A stretch of DNA of 64,000 bases from assembly GCA_008933705.1 (NCBI GenBank), contig WBUN01000017.1:20853-84852 (forward strand), in the 5' to 3' direction. A program made the translations under genes and the position numbers. Shown here piece by piece: positions 1 through 9,216 of the stretch (positions are counted from its first letter, which is position 1; every line of letters starts with the position of its first letter). Under the pieces are notes generated by a model, which worked only from the letters and a program-made list of their open reading frames with translations, was not told the DNA's origin and ran no database searches. This stretch comes from Hyphomicrobiaceae bacterium. GTDB lineage: Bacteria; Pseudomonadota; Alphaproteobacteria; Rhizobiales; Hyphomicrobiaceae.

Positions 1-404
1 CCGTGCAGCAGATCTGCGACGGCGCGGCGCTTCAGCTCCTCGGCAAGGAAGGGTGCCAGTATTCGCGCGGCGCTCTCGGCCACTCTGCCCTGCAGCTCCG
101 CGAGACCGCTTGTCAGCAGCTTGGCAAGCTCCGCACCTTCCTGTGCGGCCCACGCATTGCGCTCTGCCGACAGGCGGGATTGGATCTGCGTCCTCTCCTC
201 AGCGAGCTTGGCATCGCACTCGGTGCGGACGGCCGCTTTGCCACTCTCAACCCCGCGTGCATAGGCCTCGGCAATTCCGGCATCCACGGATGCAGCAGCA
301 TCTGCGCCCTCGCGGTTGCGGCTGGCCCCCGTGTCGGACTGCCCTTGAACTGCCGTGGTCGCACCGAATTCGGTGAGGTGCCTGAAGGCAGGAACCGCGT
401 TCAT
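1..404 (-). CDS. fliH: FliH-like flagellar export regulator (3' end outside window)
   Basis: This frame is open from the ATG at 404 to the window edge and gives about 134 residues. The ATG overlaps the fliF stop in an ATGA junction, so the two genes are probably translationally coupled. The visible part is charged and alanine/glutamate rich, with an AYARGVESGKAA stretch followed by long helical, probably coiled-coil sequence. That is the usual look of FliH, the cytoplasmic stalk protein that tethers and restrains the export ATPase FliI. The position just after fliF also fits. There is no catalytic motif to confirm it and the C-terminal FliI-binding part is not in the window, so the assignment rests on composition and synteny. 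Confidence 0.6.
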   Translation of the reverse strand, partial: MNAVPAFRHLTEFGATTAVQGQSDTGASRNREGADAAASVDAGIAEAYARGVESGKAAVRTECDAKLAEERTQIQSRLSAERNAWAAQEGAELAKLLTSGLAELQGRVAESAARILAPFLAEELKRRAVADLLH

Positions 405-2047
405 GCGCGCTGCGTCCCGCGTACCCATTGCTTAAGAATGGCTGCAGCCTGCTCCTCGTCGAGGTCGATCATCTGCTCAAGCCTCTTCTGCGGCGATCGA
501 TCGAGCTTGCTCGTCAGATCCGAGATGAGATTGGGCTGGGATGCGCCGGCGATCTTCACGCCCTGCGCTCCAGGTTGGGTGCTCGGGCTATCGGCCTTCA
601 ACTCCTGGGTGAGGGGCTGCGGCGGGGGCGGATTAGCAAGAGCCATCTTCAAGGCCGGCCGTATTCCGAACCAGACCAGAAGCGCCGCGACGCCCAGTAT
701 CGTGACGGCTTTCAGCAAGCTACCCGTATGACCAAGCAGGAGCTCGACAATGCCGGGCGAAGGAACAGGGTCCATGAGCGATCCGTTCTGGCTGAAATCC
801 AACGCAGCAACGGTGATGCGGTCACCCCGGTTGGCGTCTATTCCAGCCGCGGAGGCGACCAAGCGCTCGACCTCCTTGATCTGCTTATCGATTGCATCGG
901 GTCCCGCCCCATCTCCCAGGGAGGCTAGCAGCCGCTTGCGATTGAGCAGCACCGCAACATTCAGGCTCTCGATCCGATAGCCCTCGCTGACGGTCGAGAT
1001 AGTCTTGGAGCTGACCTCGTAGTTCGTCAGCTCCTCTCTGCGATCGTTCGACTTTCGCGTCTGGTCGCCGGCGGGGGCGGCCGCCTGGTCCGCCGGGACG
1101 TTCTGCTCAACGCCGACAACAGCGCGGTTGTTCGTGTTCTGCGAGGAGCCCGACTCGCGCACCACACGCACGGAGCGCTCGACGCGGGATTCCGGATTGA
1201 AGGAGGTTTCACTTGTCTGGCGCTTGTCAGTGTTAAGTCGCGCCGCGACGCTCACCTCGAAATTGGTCAGGCCGAGCACCGGGGCCAATGTCTTGCTCAC
1301 ATTGTCTTGGATCTCTTTGCCGATCATCTTTTCAAGGCTCACCGTCCGGCCCGGCACAGCCGTGGAGGTCTCGCCTCCCGACGCCAGAACAGTGCCGTCT
1401 GTGTTGAGCACGGTCACCTGATCAACAGTCATGCCGGGCACCGCCGCGGAGACCAGATGGCGAATGGCGGGTGCGATGGCAAAGTCGCCCGCCGGCTCGG
1501 TGCGAACGATGACGGAAGCGGATGGAGGCTGGCGGGCGCGCCGGAACGACCCTGTCTCAGGAAGAACGATATGAACGCGAGCCGCCCGCACGCCTTTCAT
1601 GGCCTGGATCGTTCGAGCGATCTCTCCTTCGAGAGCCCGCACCCGGGTGACCTCCTGCATGAAGGATGTGAGGCCCATCGAGCCAAGCTTGTCGAACAGC
1701 TCGTAACCGGCGTTGGCGCTGCTCGGCAGCCCCTTCTCGGCGAGAAGCATCCGGGCCTGCACCGTCTGCCCGCGGCGCACGAACACCGCCGTTCCCTGCG
1801 AATTGATGTCGAAGGTGATGCCTGCTTCCTTGAGCGCCGCGCCGATTCGGCTGGCGTCCTGAGAGCTCAGGCCGGAATAGAGTGTCTCAAGCTCCGGACG
1901 GCTCAGATAGTAGCTGCCGAGACCGACGGCGGCGAAGACGACCAGGCCGATGGCACCCAGGGCGATGAGCCGCCTTGCTCCCAGCCCGAGAAGGCTTGCC
2001 CATAGCCGTTCAAGCTGTTCCCGCCCGATCATCGATTCCCCACTCAT
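401..2047 (-). CDS. fliF: flagellar MS-ring protein FliF
   Basis: A 548-residue protein that builds the inner-membrane MS ring on which the switch and export apparatus assemble. There is a transmembrane helix near residues 28-47 and a second near 446-463. Between them lies the periplasmic YscJ/FliF ring-building region, including the AVHIVLPETGSF-like segment. The extreme C-terminus (IDLDEEQAAAILKQWV) is the cytoplasmic tail that binds FliG. The length matches rhizobial FliF (about 550 residues). It is followed by fliH with a 4-nt overlap. It is separated from the flagellin gene upstream by about 130 bp holding the flagellin terminator, so it probably has its own promoter there. Confidence 0.97.
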   Translation of the reverse strand: MSGESMIGREQLERLWASLLGLGARRLIALGAIGLVVFAAVGLGSYYLSRPELETLYSGLSSQDASRIGAALKEAGITFDINSQGTAVFVRRGQTVQARMLLAEKGLPSSANAGYELFDKLGSMGLTSFMQEVTRVRALEGEIARTIQAMKGVRAARVHIVLPETGSFRRARQPPSASVIVRTEPAGDFAIAPAIRHLVSAAVPGMTVDQVTVLNTDGTVLASGGETSTAVPGRTVSLEKMIGKEIQDNVSKTLAPVLGLTNFEVSVAARLNTDKRQTSETSFNPESRVERSVRVVRESGSSQNTNNRAVVGVEQNVPADQAAAPAGDQTRKSNDRREELTNYEVSSKTISTVSEGYRIESLNVAVLLNRKRLLASLGDGAGPDAIDKQIKEVERLVASAAGIDANRGDRITVAALDFSQNGSLMDPVPSPGIVELLLGHTGSLLKAVTILGVAALLVWFGIRPALKMALANPPPPQPLTQELKADSPSTQPGAQGVKIAGASQPNLISDLTSKLDRSPQKRLEQMIDLDEEQAAAILKQWVRGTQRA

Positions 2048-2120
2048 AATTGCTGTGGAGAACTATCGGGCACGAAGCTTGCGTGAAAATTGCGAAAGAA
2101 CGTAGGTGCAAGACGCAAAC

Positions 2121-2149
2121 TGGCCACGCCTCGGGGGAAGGCGTGACCA
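2121..2149 (-). terminator. hairpin terminator after the flagellin gene
   Basis: Starting 28 nt past the flagellin stop, the minus strand can form an 11-bp stem (2139-2149 with 2121-2131, one G-T wobble) around a 7-nt loop. It is followed by a weak T-containing run (GTTTGCGTCTTG). This looks like an intrinsic terminator isolating the highly expressed flagellin transcript from fliF. The T-run is poor, so it may instead be an RNA-stabilising 3' hairpin. Confidence 0.6.
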
Positions 2150-2176
2150 GATTAGGCGAGTGACACTATTGAAGTA

Positions 2177-3121
2177 TCAACCGCGGAAGAGCGACAGAAT
2201 CGTCTGGCTGCTCGAGTTGGCGATGCTGAGCGCCTGAACGCCGAGCTGCTGCTTGACCTGCAGAGCCTGGAGCTTTGTCGACTCCTCGTTCATGTCCGCG
2301 TCGACGAGCTGGCCGACGCCGCGGCTCACGGCGTCCATCAGGTTCTTGACGAAGTCCTGCTGGATGCCGACGCGTGCCTTGGCGGCGCCCAGCGCGGTTG
2401 CTGCGTTGGTCATTTCGCTGATGGCCTTGTCGACGCCGGAGATGTAGCTCTCCAGCGTCGTCAGGTCGGCGGCACTGTCGGTCAAAGCCGAGATGTTGAT
2501 GTTCGCGACCGAGAAGGTGCCGCTGCCGCTGATTGCGCCGGTGTTGTCACGCAGGCCGTCGATGATGCCCACCGCGGTCGCGCTGGCGTCGTAGAGTTTG
2601 GTATTGCCCGTGTTGATGCCGATCGTGCCGATCGTCACCGTGCCACCGGAGCGCGAGAACGATGCAACGATGGTCTTGGTGGCATTGTAGCTGGCAGCGC
2701 TGGAGTCAACCGAGAGCCAGTTCTCGCCGGAGAAGGTGGCGGAGGTGGCAACGCCCTGGATCTGGGCCTGCAGCTCGGTGATTTCGCTCTGGACCTTGGC
2801 GCGGTCGATGCCGGGCTGGCGTGCGGCGACGAGCTTTGTCTTGATCTCGTCGACGACGTCGATGGCACTCTGGATGCCGGTGTAGGCCACATCGACCGTG
2901 GCGGCGCCGAGGCCGAGGGCGTCCTGCACGGTGGAGAGCGCAGCGTTGTCGGACCGCATGGTCGTGGCGATCGACCAGTAGGCCGCGTTGTCGGCAGCGG
3001 TCGCGACGCGGTAGCCCGTCGAAATGCGGTTTTGAGTTTCTGTAAGGCTCTTGTTGGTCTGCGTCAGCGTCTGCAGGGCAGTCATCGCTGCGACGTTTGT
3101 ATTGATGCTACTCATGTTCAT
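2177..3121 (-). CDS. fla: flagellin
   Basis: A 314-residue flagellin, the filament subunit. The N-terminal D0/D1 region (MSSINTNVAAMTALQTL, then the RISTGYRVATAADNAAYWSIA heptad region) and the C-terminal D0 helix (LQVKQQLGVQALSIANSSSQTILSLF) are intact. The middle is short and Ser/Thr/Gly rich, as in rhizobial flagellins. ATG codons at 3121 and 3115 both fit; an AGAGGG sequence lies 4 nt before the first. It sits alone between fliP and fliF, with a 163-bp leader upstream and a terminator downstream, which suggests its own promoter. Only this one flagellin copy is in the window, whereas many rhizobia carry several in tandem. Confidence 0.97.
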   Translation of the reverse strand: MNMSSINTNVAAMTALQTLTQTNKSLTETQNRISTGYRVATAADNAAYWSIATTMRSDNAALSTVQDALGLGAATVDVAYTGIQSAIDVVDEIKTKLVAARQPGIDRAKVQSEITELQAQIQGVATSATFSGENWLSVDSSAASYNATKTIVASFSRSGGTVTIGTIGINTGNTKLYDASATAVGIIDGLRDNTGAISGSGTFSVANINISALTDSAADLTTLESYISGVDKAISEMTNAATALGAAKARVGIQQDFVKNLMDAVSRGVGQLVDADMNEESTKLQALQVKQQLGVQALSIANSSSQTILSLFRG

Positions 3122-3284
3122 GTCCCTCTAGGAGTTGGTCAACAAATTTGGGGGACATACCGGGTCTATGCCGGCATGGCAGGGCGGCATCATGCCTTTG
3201 AAGCGGCTTGGGTGCGGCTCCAACCTGCCATCGACATTGAAATAAACCATAACACTTGCTGATGCGTTAACGATACCGCTGCCG

Positions 3285-4022
3285 TCACGCGAACGAGCGG
3301 ATCAGCCCTCCGATCAGCAAGTTCCAGCCGTCGATCAGGACGAAGAAGAGAACCTTGAACGGCAACGAAATGACGGTGGGCGGCAGCATCATCATACCCA
3401 TCGACATCGTCAGTGTCGCCACGATCATGTCGATGACGAGAAACGGCAGCACGATCAGGAAGCCGATCTCGAACCCGCGTCGGAGCTCTGAAATCATGAA
3501 GGCGGGGATGATGATGCGAAAATCGACATCGGTCGAGCCTTGCTTGGTCTGCAGGCTCTCGCCGGCGAGGCTCTCGAAGAGCTTCAGGTCCTTCTCGCGA
3601 ACGTTTGCACGCATGAACGCTTTGAACGGCGCGCTGATCTGTGTGTAGGCCTCCTGCTCCGAGATCTTGTTCTCCATCAACGGCTGCAGGCCGCTCTGCC
3701 ATGCCCGATCGAACGTCGGCCCCATAACGTAGAATGTCATGAAGAGTGCGAGGCTGATGAGGATGAGGTTGGCGGGCGTAGTCTGCAGGCCGAGGCCCGC
3801 ACGCAGGAACGATAGCGCGATGACGAAGCGGGTGAAGCACGTCACCATGATGAGGAGGCCGGGTGCAACCGATAGAACGGTAATCACCGCAACGAGTTGA
3901 ATGATCCGGCCGGAGGCTGTGCCGTCTCCCGGGGGAACCAAAGACTGCAGGCTGGGCACCTGGGCGGCCGCCTCGGTAGCCCCGAAAACCAGGAGGAGCA
4001 GAAGTGCAATAGTGATCTTCAT
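3285..4022 (-). CDS. fliP: flagellar export gate protein FliP
   Basis: A 245-residue core channel subunit of the flagellar type III export gate (FliPQR). It starts with a cleavable signal peptide (MKITIALLLLLVFGATEAAAQ), as is usual for FliP. After it come the conserved PGLLIMVTCFTRFVIALSFL helix and the C-terminal IPAFMISELRRGFEIGFLIVLPFLVIDM block, giving about four membrane helices. The start overlaps the fliL stop (ATGA). It is the last gene of the rod/ring operon before the flagellin, the same order as in Sinorhizobium. No fliO was found beside it. Confidence 0.97.
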   Translation of the reverse strand: MKITIALLLLLVFGATEAAAQVPSLQSLVPPGDGTASGRIIQLVAVITVLSVAPGLLIMVTCFTRFVIALSFLRAGLGLQTTPANLILISLALFMTFYVMGPTFDRAWQSGLQPLMENKISEQEAYTQISAPFKAFMRANVREKDLKLFESLAGESLQTKQGSTDVDFRIIIPAFMISELRRGFEIGFLIVLPFLVIDMIVATLTMSMGMMMLPPTVISLPFKVLFFVLIDGWNLLIGGLIRSFA

Positions 4023-4525
4023 TCGACGACGAACGTGAGGACGATCAGATCGCGAACCTTGGCGCTGCGCAGCCGTGCCCGATCCTTGAGATCTTCACGG
4101 AGGTACTGAAAGCCGCTGCCGCTCTCGATCTGTGACAGCGACACCGTCCTCAAGAACGCCAGGAAATCCTCCGTGATCTTGGCCGTGAGAACGCTGAAGT
4201 CTTCCTTGGCATCTCCCTCCATGAGAACCGAGGCTTCCAGGCGTATCCAGGCGCGCTGCGAGCCCGCGAGATTCGTGACGATTGGGGGCAGGGATTTCAG
4301 ATTGCCCGTGTCGGCGGGGCGGGGCGCCGTGCTGGGGGCGGCGGCAGCCTCAGCCTTCGATGCGGCGGCCGGGCTGTCGGGCTTGCCGACAAGGACGCCG
4401 AAGAGCGCGCCCGCGCCGACGCCTATCGCCGTCAGGAGAAGGACGCCCGCGATCAGCGGGAGCAGGGACGGCTTGCCTGCGGGTGCCGTTGCGCGATCTG
4501 CCAGGGGCTGTGCGGTTGGTGCCAT
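4019..4525 (-). CDS. fliL: flagellar basal body-associated protein FliL
   Basis: A 168-residue single-pass inner-membrane protein. A transmembrane helix lies near residues 23-46. An alanine/proline-rich linker and the periplasmic FliL domain follow (LPPIVTNLAGSQRAWIRLEASVL and the C-terminal KDRARLRSAKVRDLIVLTFVVE). FliL rings surround the stators and modulate torque and stator engagement. It is coupled to fliP by a 4-nt overlap and lies 18 nt after flgH. The order flgH-fliL-fliP is typical of alphaproteobacteria. Confidence 0.92.
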   Translation of the reverse strand: MAPTAQPLADRATAPAGKPSLLPLIAGVLLLTAIGVGAGALFGVLVGKPDSPAAASKAEAAAAPSTAPRPADTGNLKSLPPIVTNLAGSQRAWIRLEASVLMEGDAKEDFSVLTAKITEDFLAFLRTVSLSQIESGSGFQYLREDLKDRARLRSAKVRDLIVLTFVVE

Positions 4526-4543
4526 GCTTCCTTCGGTGGCCGA

Positions 4544-5260
4544 TCAGAACGGGCTCAACCAGTCGAGGATCTGCTGTCCCCACGCCGGCTGCTGGACCTC
4601 GCTGAGCCTGCCGCGTCCGGCATACGAGATGCGCGCCTCGGCAATCTTGTCGTAGGAGACGCTGTTGTCGGTCGCGATGTCCCGCGGCCGCACGACGCCG
4701 GCGACGCTGAGAACGCGCACCTCGAAGTTGACACGAACCTCCTGCGTTCCGCTGATGACCAGGTTGCCGTTGGGCAGCACCTCGGAAACCACGGCGGCGA
4801 CGAGCAGCTCGATGCTCTCGGATCGCGTGATGACGCCCTCGCCCTTGGTGGATGTCCCGGCGCCGATCGTGGAATCGATCTTGCCGTCGCCTTTCCCCTT
4901 GAGGAAGGGATAGTTCAGCTCGTAGCTGGTATTTGCATTGAGATTGCGCTTGGCATCGCGCGATCTCTCCGATGTGTTGTCGAGCGAGGCCTTGTCCTTG
5001 ATCGAGATCCTGACCGTCACCACATCTCCGACCCTCATGGCGCGAGGGTCTCGGAAAAGATCAGCGCTGGTGTCCTGCCAGAAGGAGTTGCCGCGCCTGT
5101 AGCTCGGAGGCGGCACAGGATCGCTCAGCACCGCAACGCGGTCCGGGCGGAGGCCGGCACCTACCGGCGTCATATGCGGCTCGCGGCCGATGTCCTTGAC
5201 GTTGTGGCCACAGCCGCTGATCAGGGCGGCCACCACGAGAATTGCCGATTTCCTGATCAT
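4544..5260 (-). CDS. flgH: flagellar L-ring lipoprotein FlgH
   Basis: A 238-residue outer-membrane L-ring protein. The signal peptide ends in a lipobox (LISGC, cysteine about residue 17), so it should be lipid-modified. Diagnostic FlgH segments are SFWQDTSADLFRDPRAMRVGDVVTVRI, the SIELLVAAVVSEVLPNGNLVI region and the RPRDIATDNSV motif near the C-terminus. It overlaps the upstream motE-like gene by 4 nt. The product pairs with FlgI (P-ring) as the bushing for the rod. Confidence 0.97.
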   Translation of the reverse strand: MIRKSAILVVAALISGCGHNVKDIGREPHMTPVGAGLRPDRVAVLSDPVPPPSYRRGNSFWQDTSADLFRDPRAMRVGDVVTVRISIKDKASLDNTSERSRDAKRNLNANTSYELNYPFLKGKGDGKIDSTIGAGTSTKGEGVITRSESIELLVAAVVSEVLPNGNLVISGTQEVRVNFEVRVLSVAGVVRPRDIATDNSVSYDKIAEARISYAGRGRLSEVQQPAWGQQILDWLSPF

Positions 5261-6081
5261 GGCTGCTTGTCCCTACCTTCTCTCTTCGGCTGCACCGGCG
5301 GCGGCACCTTTGCGGCGCCGCTGATTACGGCGGCCAAACGAGCGGCCTGCGTGGGCTGCATCTCGTTGAGAATTGTGCTGGCAATGCGCGAATCCAGCTT
5401 CATTACGATGGCGGATGCCGTTTCCTCGTCCATCGCGGCAAGCTGCTGGGCCGCCGACTCAGCGCGCATTCGGGCGTAGATGCTGATGAGGCCCTCTTGC
5501 GCCTTCTTGACGAACTCGTCCCGCCGCGTCACCCAGAGCTGATATTCCGCCGTCTTGGCCTCGAGCAAAGCGATGCGCCGCTCGATCTGCTGCTCCATGT
5601 CGGCGAGCGCCCTCTTCTGCAGGGCAAATCTCGCATCGGCGGCCGCGTCCGCAATGTTGGCGCAGTATTGGCGCGCGGGCCCGCCTTCCAAAGCCCCGGT
5701 CTCCACAGGGTGACGCGCGCGGGCCACGGGAGCGGCCACCGGCTGGACATCGATAGCCGGCTTCCTGTCCCTTTCCGATGCTGCCAGTGCGGTCTGGGGA
5801 ACTTGCGCCGCCTTGCGTCGGAAGGCTCCCTGCTTCGGGGCATCGGTCACCCCTTGCCGGGGCGCAGGCGTATCTGGCGTCGCAGGTTCGATGTAGCGGG
5901 GCGCAAAGCGCTGAACCGGGCTTTCCTCGGCGGGCGAGACAACAGTGGGCTCCCAGCCCTGCTGCGCCATCACGTCCCCGCCGAAGGCCAGCGCCAACAT
6001 CGCAACAAGGGTCGCACCCGGTGAGCGAAGGCAGACGGGTGCGCGTCGTGATGTCAGGACCTGGGGCGCCGGAATCGTCAT
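5257..6081 (-). CDS. motE: MotE-like periplasmic chaperone
   Basis: A 274-residue protein with a hydrophobic N-terminal export segment ending near VMAQQ, a Pro/Ala-rich low-complexity stretch, and then a long coiled coil (about residues 150-225). It ends in an MgtE-N-like helical region (LAAMDEETASAIVMKLDSRIASTILNEMQPTQAARL). This architecture and the position between flgI and flgH match MotE. In Sinorhizobium, MotE is a periplasmic chaperone needed for folding and stability of the motility protein MotC. No motC is present in this window, so its client would be encoded elsewhere. The gene overlaps flgI and flgH by 4 nt each. Confidence 0.8.
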   Translation of the reverse strand: MTIPAPQVLTSRRAPVCLRSPGATLVAMLALAFGGDVMAQQGWEPTVVSPAEESPVQRFAPRYIEPATPDTPAPRQGVTDAPKQGAFRRKAAQVPQTALAASERDRKPAIDVQPVAAPVARARHPVETGALEGGPARQYCANIADAAADARFALQKRALADMEQQIERRIALLEAKTAEYQLWVTRRDEFVKKAQEGLISIYARMRAESAAQQLAAMDEETASAIVMKLDSRIASTILNEMQPTQAARLAAVISGAAKVPPPVQPKREGRDKQP

Positions 6082-7178
6082 TGTACGATCAGATCCGCTT
6101 GCAGGGCGCCGGCCGACTTGATGGCCTGCAGAATTGCGATGATGCCCGTTGGCTTCAGGCCGATCTTGTTGAGCCCGTTGACGAGGGTCTGAAGATTGGT
6201 CGCCCGGATGATGGCCAGGTTCCCGCCCTTTTGGTCGGCTGAGACGAAGGTCTCCGGCGTCACGACGGTTTCACCCTTGGAAAAAGGACCAGGCTGGGAA
6301 ACCTTGGGAGTCTCCGTGACGCGCACGGTGAGGCTTCCATGGGCGACCGCCACGGTCGAGATCTGGACATCCTTGCCGATGACGATGGTTCCGGTGCGCT
6401 CGTCGATCACGACACGCGCCGGCGCGTCAGGCTGTATGGGCAGCTCGCCGATCTCGGCCATGAAGCGGGCCGCGCTGATGAAGAAGGGCCTTTGCAGCGT
6501 GACCGTGCGCAGATCGTTCTCTCTGGCCACCTTGATCCCATACCGCTGGCTCATGAAGGCATTGATGACGTCTGCGATGCTGACAGCCGTGTTGAAGTCC
6601 GGGTTGCGCAGCTCGAGGACCAGCACCTTCTCCTCGGCAAATCGGCCTGGCCCCTCGCGCTCGACCAGCGCGCCGTTGGGAATTCTGCCAGTGGTGGGCA
6701 CGCCCTGGGTTACCGACTCGGCCTTGCCGGCCGTGACAAAGCCCGTGACCGCCAAGGGGCCTTGTGCGACCGCGTAGATCTTATTGTCGGCTCCGACGAG
6801 CGGGGTAAGGATCAGCGATCCGCCGGCGAGCGATGTCGCATCGCCTAGAGAGGAAACAGTGACGTCGACGCGGGATCCGGCTCCGGCAAAAGCAGGCAGC
6901 TCCGCGCTGACCATGACAGCAGCGATGTTGCGTGTCCGTGCTTTGGCGTTGCGGACATTGATGCCCATCCTGTCGAGCATCGACTGGAGCGACTGCTCTG
7001 TGAACGGCGAGTTGCGCAAGCTGTCGCCGGTGCCGTTCAGCCCGATGACCAGCCCGTAGCCCACGAGCTGGTTCGGCCGCACGCCCTGCACGGCTGCGAT
7101 GTCCTTGATGCGCGTTGCCGCAAACGCGGGCGAGCCGAACAGGAGAAGTGCAAGAATGGTCAGGATGGAATGCTTCAT
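6078..7178 (-). CDS. flgI: flagellar P-ring protein FlgI
   Basis: A 366-residue periplasmic P-ring protein with a signal peptide (MKHSILTILALLLFGSPAFA). Characteristic FlgI motifs are RIKDIAAVQGVRPNQLVGYGLV, GLNGTGDSLRNSPFTEQSL and VVIDERTGTIVIGKDVQI. The ATG at 7178 shares its A with the flgA stop (TGATG junction); a GTG one codon upstream is possible but less likely. The length is normal for the family. It assembles around the rod with help from FlgA. Confidence 0.97.
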   Translation of the reverse strand: MKHSILTILALLLFGSPAFAATRIKDIAAVQGVRPNQLVGYGLVIGLNGTGDSLRNSPFTEQSLQSMLDRMGINVRNAKARTRNIAAVMVSAELPAFAGAGSRVDVTVSSLGDATSLAGGSLILTPLVGADNKIYAVAQGPLAVTGFVTAGKAESVTQGVPTTGRIPNGALVEREGPGRFAEEKVLVLELRNPDFNTAVSIADVINAFMSQRYGIKVARENDLRTVTLQRPFFISAARFMAEIGELPIQPDAPARVVIDERTGTIVIGKDVQISTVAVAHGSLTVRVTETPKVSQPGPFSKGETVVTPETFVSADQKGGNLAIIRATNLQTLVNGLNKIGLKPTGIIAILQAIKSAGALQADLIVQ

Positions 7179-7654
7179 CACGGGCCACCCAGATGCACAG
7201 ACCCGTCCGCCATGACGGTGCCCTTGATGATCACGCCGCTGTCGACATTCCTCAGGCTGACGACTTCTCCCGGGCCGCCATTCTGCAACGCCAGGGCGTT
7301 GCCCGTGATCACAAGCCCCCCATCCTGGTACACCACCAGGGCGGTCTTACCCTGCGAAACCAGATAGGCATCGCGAACCGCGATGACGGGGATGGGCTGG
7401 CCCGGCAGCAGGGTGCGCTTGGCCACCTTGCCGATCAGACCCTTGCGGTCGGCGTTGACGGAGGGGAGGGAGACCGTATGGGCAATGAAGGCCCGGTCGG
7501 CCAACACGCCATCATCAATGACATCGCCGGGATAGATCGTGACTCTGGGAACCGGCAGCACCAGCTCCGCGGCTTGCGCTGCAGGGAGAGGAAGCAACAT
7601 CGCGAGGACCGCCAAGGCGATGCCTGCAAGCGAGGGAATGGATGGGGCTCGCAC
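7178..7654 (-). CDS. flgA: P-ring assembly chaperone FlgA
   Basis: A 158-residue exported protein beginning at a GTG, with a signal peptide ending near AQAAE. It then has the SAF-like region typical of FlgA (VTIYPGDVIDDGVLADRAF and LLPGQPIPVIAVRD) and a C-terminal part with RNVDSGVIIKGTV. FlgA escorts FlgI during P-ring assembly. This is the short form common in rhizobia, about 60 residues less than enteric FlgA. It lies 15 nt after flgG and is fused by a stop/start overlap to flgI. Confidence 0.93.
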   Translation of the reverse strand: MRAPSIPSLAGIALAVLAMLLPLPAAQAAELVLPVPRVTIYPGDVIDDGVLADRAFIAHTVSLPSVNADRKGLIGKVAKRTLLPGQPIPVIAVRDAYLVSQGKTALVVYQDGGLVITGNALALQNGGPGEVVSLRNVDSGVIIKGTVMADGSVHLGGP

Positions 7655-7669
7655 CGGCGCTGCCTCGGG

Positions 7670-8458
7670 CTAGCGGACACCCTTGGCGACGGTCCCGAAC
7701 ATTTCGTCCGCCGCCTGGATGACCTTGGAATTCATCTCGTAAGCGCGTTGCGCGGAAATCAGCTCGGTGATCTCTTTGACAGGATCCACGTTGGAATTCT
7801 CAAGGTACCCCTGGTGTATGCTGCCGAAGCCCGCTTCGCCGGGAACGCCGAGAATGGCGGCGCCGGATGCCGTGGTAACCTGGTAGAGATTCCCGCCGAG
7901 GGGATCGAGCCCGGCCTCATTGGTGAAGTTGGCAAGCGTGAGCTGACCGATGAGCTGCAGCGTCGTGCTCGTGCCGATGCGCACATAGACCTGGCCGGAC
8001 TCGTTGACCTGGACCTCGCTGGCGTCCGACGGAACCGTCATCGCCGGTTGAACGACATACCCGTCGACATTGACGATCTGGCCCGTCGCGTTCTTGTTGA
8101 AGGCCCCTGCGCGCGTGTAGAACAGCTCTCCGTCGGCACCGGCCACCTGGAACCAGCCGCGCCCGTTGATGGCGAGATCGAAGCGGTTGCCGGTATTGGC
8201 CAGTGCACCCTGGATGTGGAGGTTGCGCACCGATGCGGTGCGTACGCCGAGCCCGATCTGAGCACCTTCCGGAATGGCGTCCTGGCCGCCGCGATTGGGC
8301 GTGCCGGCGGCACGCTCTGCCTGGTAGAGCAGATCCGTGAATTCCGCGCGCGAGCGCTTGAAGCCTGATGTGTTGATGTTCGCGATGTTGTTTGCGATCA
8401 CCTCCACATTCGTCTGCTGGGCATTCATGCCGGTTGCGGCGATGGCAAGCGCTCTCAC
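7670..8458 (-). CDS. flgG: flagellar distal rod protein FlgG
   Basis: A 262-residue rod protein with a GTG start. The N-terminus ([20 protein letters not shown], then [20 protein letters not shown]) and the C-terminus ([34 protein letters not shown]) are the paired flagellar rod/hook-family helices that pack against each other. The length equals that of standard FlgG. It follows fliE at 10 nt. FlgG forms the distal rod that passes through the P and L rings encoded just downstream. Confidence 0.97.
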   Translation of the reverse strand: MRALAIAATGMNAQQTNVEVIANNIANINTSGFKRSRAEFTDLLYQAERAAGTPNRGGQDAIPEGAQIGLGVRTASVRNLHIQGALANTGNRFDLAINGRGWFQVAGADGELFYTRAGAFNKNATGQIVNVDGYVVQPAMTVPSDASEVQVNESGQVYVRIGTSTTLQLIGQLTLANFTNEAGLDPLGGNLYQVTTASGAAILGVPGEAGFGSIHQGYLENSNVDPVKEITELISAQRAYEMNSKVIQAADEMFGTVAKGVR

Positions 8459-8468
8459 GACGGGTCCC

Positions 8469-8798
8469 TCATATCGACATGCGGCTCAACTCGAGATACG
8501 CGGCAACCACCTTGTCGCGAACCGCCAAGGCACCTTGAAGGGTCTGCTCCGCCGCCATCACCGCCTCCACGACCTGCTGAACGGGCACTTGGCCCTGAAC
8601 GCCGGCAACCGCGACGGCTTCAGCGCCCTTCAAGACGCCGACGGCGTTCGTCACCATATCGTTGAACAACGCGGTGAAATCCGCTGTGCCGGCGTTCTTG
8701 GAAGAGGCCGCCGAGGGAGAATTCAAGGGCGAAAGGCTGGCGCTGTCGGCGATCGATGGAGCGCTTTGCGTCAAGCCGGCGAGGCGATCAACAATCAT
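8469..8798 (-). CDS. fliE: hook-basal body protein FliE
   Basis: A 109-residue adaptor linking the MS ring to the proximal rod. The C-terminal half ([40 protein letters not shown]) carries the conserved FliE signature with the final EVMRMQI-like motif. The start overlaps the flgC stop (ATGA). The order flgB-flgC-fliE is nearly universal and supports the call. Confidence 0.95.
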   Translation of the reverse strand: MIVDRLAGLTQSAPSIADSASLSPLNSPSAASSKNAGTADFTALFNDMVTNAVGVLKGAEAVAVAGVQGQVPVQQVVEAVMAAEQTLQGALAVRDKVVAAYLELSRMSI

Positions 8799-9214
8799 GT
8801 GCTCCTCAACATATCGATCGTCATCGTGATCATGTCGCGCGCCTGCTTGATCACCTGAAGATTGGCCTCATAGGATCGATTGGCTTCGCGCAGGTCGGCC
8901 ACCTCCACCAGCACGTCGACGTTCGGCAGCTTGACGTAGCCGTTGGCATCGGCTGCCGGATGGCCCGGATTGTGCTCGATGCGGTAAGGCGAGCGATGGA
9001 GTTCGACATGGTCGGCACGCACAAGATTGGCGCCGGTCATCTCATCGAGCTGTGTTTCGAAGCTGATCGTCTTGCGGGTGTATGGGGCCGCACCCGGAGT
9101 CCGACCCGTGGACTGGGAATTCGCCAGATTCTCGGACACGATCCTGAGACGCCGCGACTGCGCCTCCAGCCCCGACGCTCCGATCTTCAGTGTTGCCTGC
9201 AGAGGATCTGCCAT
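8795..9214 (-). CDS. flgC: flagellar proximal rod protein FlgC
   Basis: A 139-residue rod protein. I chose the ATG at 9214 because it lies 2 nt past the flgB stop and begins the family N-terminus (MADPLQATLKIGASGLEAQS). Upstream in-frame sequence is antisense-like and does not resemble the family. The SENLANSQSTGRTPG motif and the C-terminal VDVLVEVADLREANRSYEANLQVIKQARDMI helix are diagnostic of FlgC. It is coupled to fliE. Confidence 0.96.
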   Translation of the reverse strand: MADPLQATLKIGASGLEAQSRRLRIVSENLANSQSTGRTPGAAPYTRKTISFETQLDEMTGANLVRADHVELHRSPYRIEHNPGHPAADANGYVKLPNVDVLVEVADLREANRSYEANLQVIKQARDMITMTIDMLRST

Positions 9215-9216
9215 CG

